From the NCBI GenBank assembly GCA_024278345.1, contig JAJRTK010000361.1, positions 1 through 7,292 of the forward strand: 7,292 nt of DNA. The letters are read 5' to 3'. This stretch comes from a bacterium. Lineage in GTDB: Bacteria > CSSED10-310 > JAJRTK01. The notes beneath the pieces are model-generated. The model made no database searches and was not told where the DNA came from. It was given only the letters and a program-made list of their open reading frames with translations. A program made the translations under genes and the position numbers. Shown in pieces: positions 7,206 through 7,292 of this stretch. How positions within the stretch are numbered: the stretch's first letter is position 1; the number at the start of each line of letters is the position of its first letter.

Positions 7206-7292
7206 GTTTCAATCCCCTCACCATCGGGGATGGTCTGCAGACTGGTTTATGCAGACCCAGTCCATCTGCTCAGGTTCGGGCGGTTTCAATCC
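7206..7292 (-). CRISPR. Edge of a CRISPR array, cut by the window end
   Basis: A probable 37-bp repeat (7206-7242) starts GTTTCAATCC and ends TGCAGAC. A 40-bp spacer (7243-7282) follows, then GTTTCAATCC again at 7283-7292, where the window ends. The repeat has an internal inverted repeat, ATCCCC (7212-7217) with GGGGAT (7226-7231). Repeats that start GTTTCAAT are usually transcribed from the other strand, giving crRNAs with the common ATTGAAAC 5' handle. On that basis transcription runs right to left and this is the leader-distal end. Only 10 bases of the second repeat are visible, so repeat length is inferred from the 77-base period. Type cannot be assigned without cas genes; the handle is common in type I and III systems. 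Confidence 0.75.

Overview
This is a GC-rich bacterial (possibly archaeal) window with two real protein genes. They converge with 24 bp between their stop codons and are flanked by repeat-rich noncoding DNA. The left gene (634-1704, +) encodes an Acr3-type arsenite efflux permease. The right gene (6552-1729, -) encodes a very long single-chain pyruvate:ferredoxin oxidoreductase-like enzyme (NifJ/PFOR family, 1607 residues). PFOR points to anaerobic or microaerophilic, ferredoxin-based metabolism, and Acr3 to arsenic exposure. Nothing here allows a confident assignment to a phylum.

Layout: 1-633 is noncoding and holds four strong GC-rich hairpins between 83 and 311, followed by a roughly 320-base leader to acr3. 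634-1704 is acr3. 1729-6552 is the PFOR gene on the minus strand. 6553-6946 is a noncoding upstream region with no convincing promoter. 6947-7199 is a cluster of related palindromic and direct repeats. 7206-7292 is the edge of a CRISPR array that runs off the right end: one complete repeat, one spacer and the first 10 bases of the next repeat.

The most unusual feature is inside the PFOR gene. Positions 4274-4383 hold two identical 38-bp direct repeats separated by 34 bp, which is the geometry of a CRISPR repeat-spacer-repeat. The 38-mer also resembles the CRISPR repeat at the right end of the window (shared blocks GTTTC, ATC, TCA, TCGG, GGTCTG, AG in the same order). The 72-bp period is exactly 24 codons, so the reading frame stays open and a 13-residue segment, VSISSSEGLEPRP, appears twice between the gamma-like and ferredoxin domains. 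One economical explanation is an off-target spacer integration by Cas1-Cas2 that duplicated a repeat-like target in the gene and created a small 'neo-CRISPR' tolerated as an in-frame linker insertion. A captured array fragment, an unrelated duplication or an assembly error remain possible.

The two genes have no evident functional link. No arsR, arsC or cas gene lies in the window.
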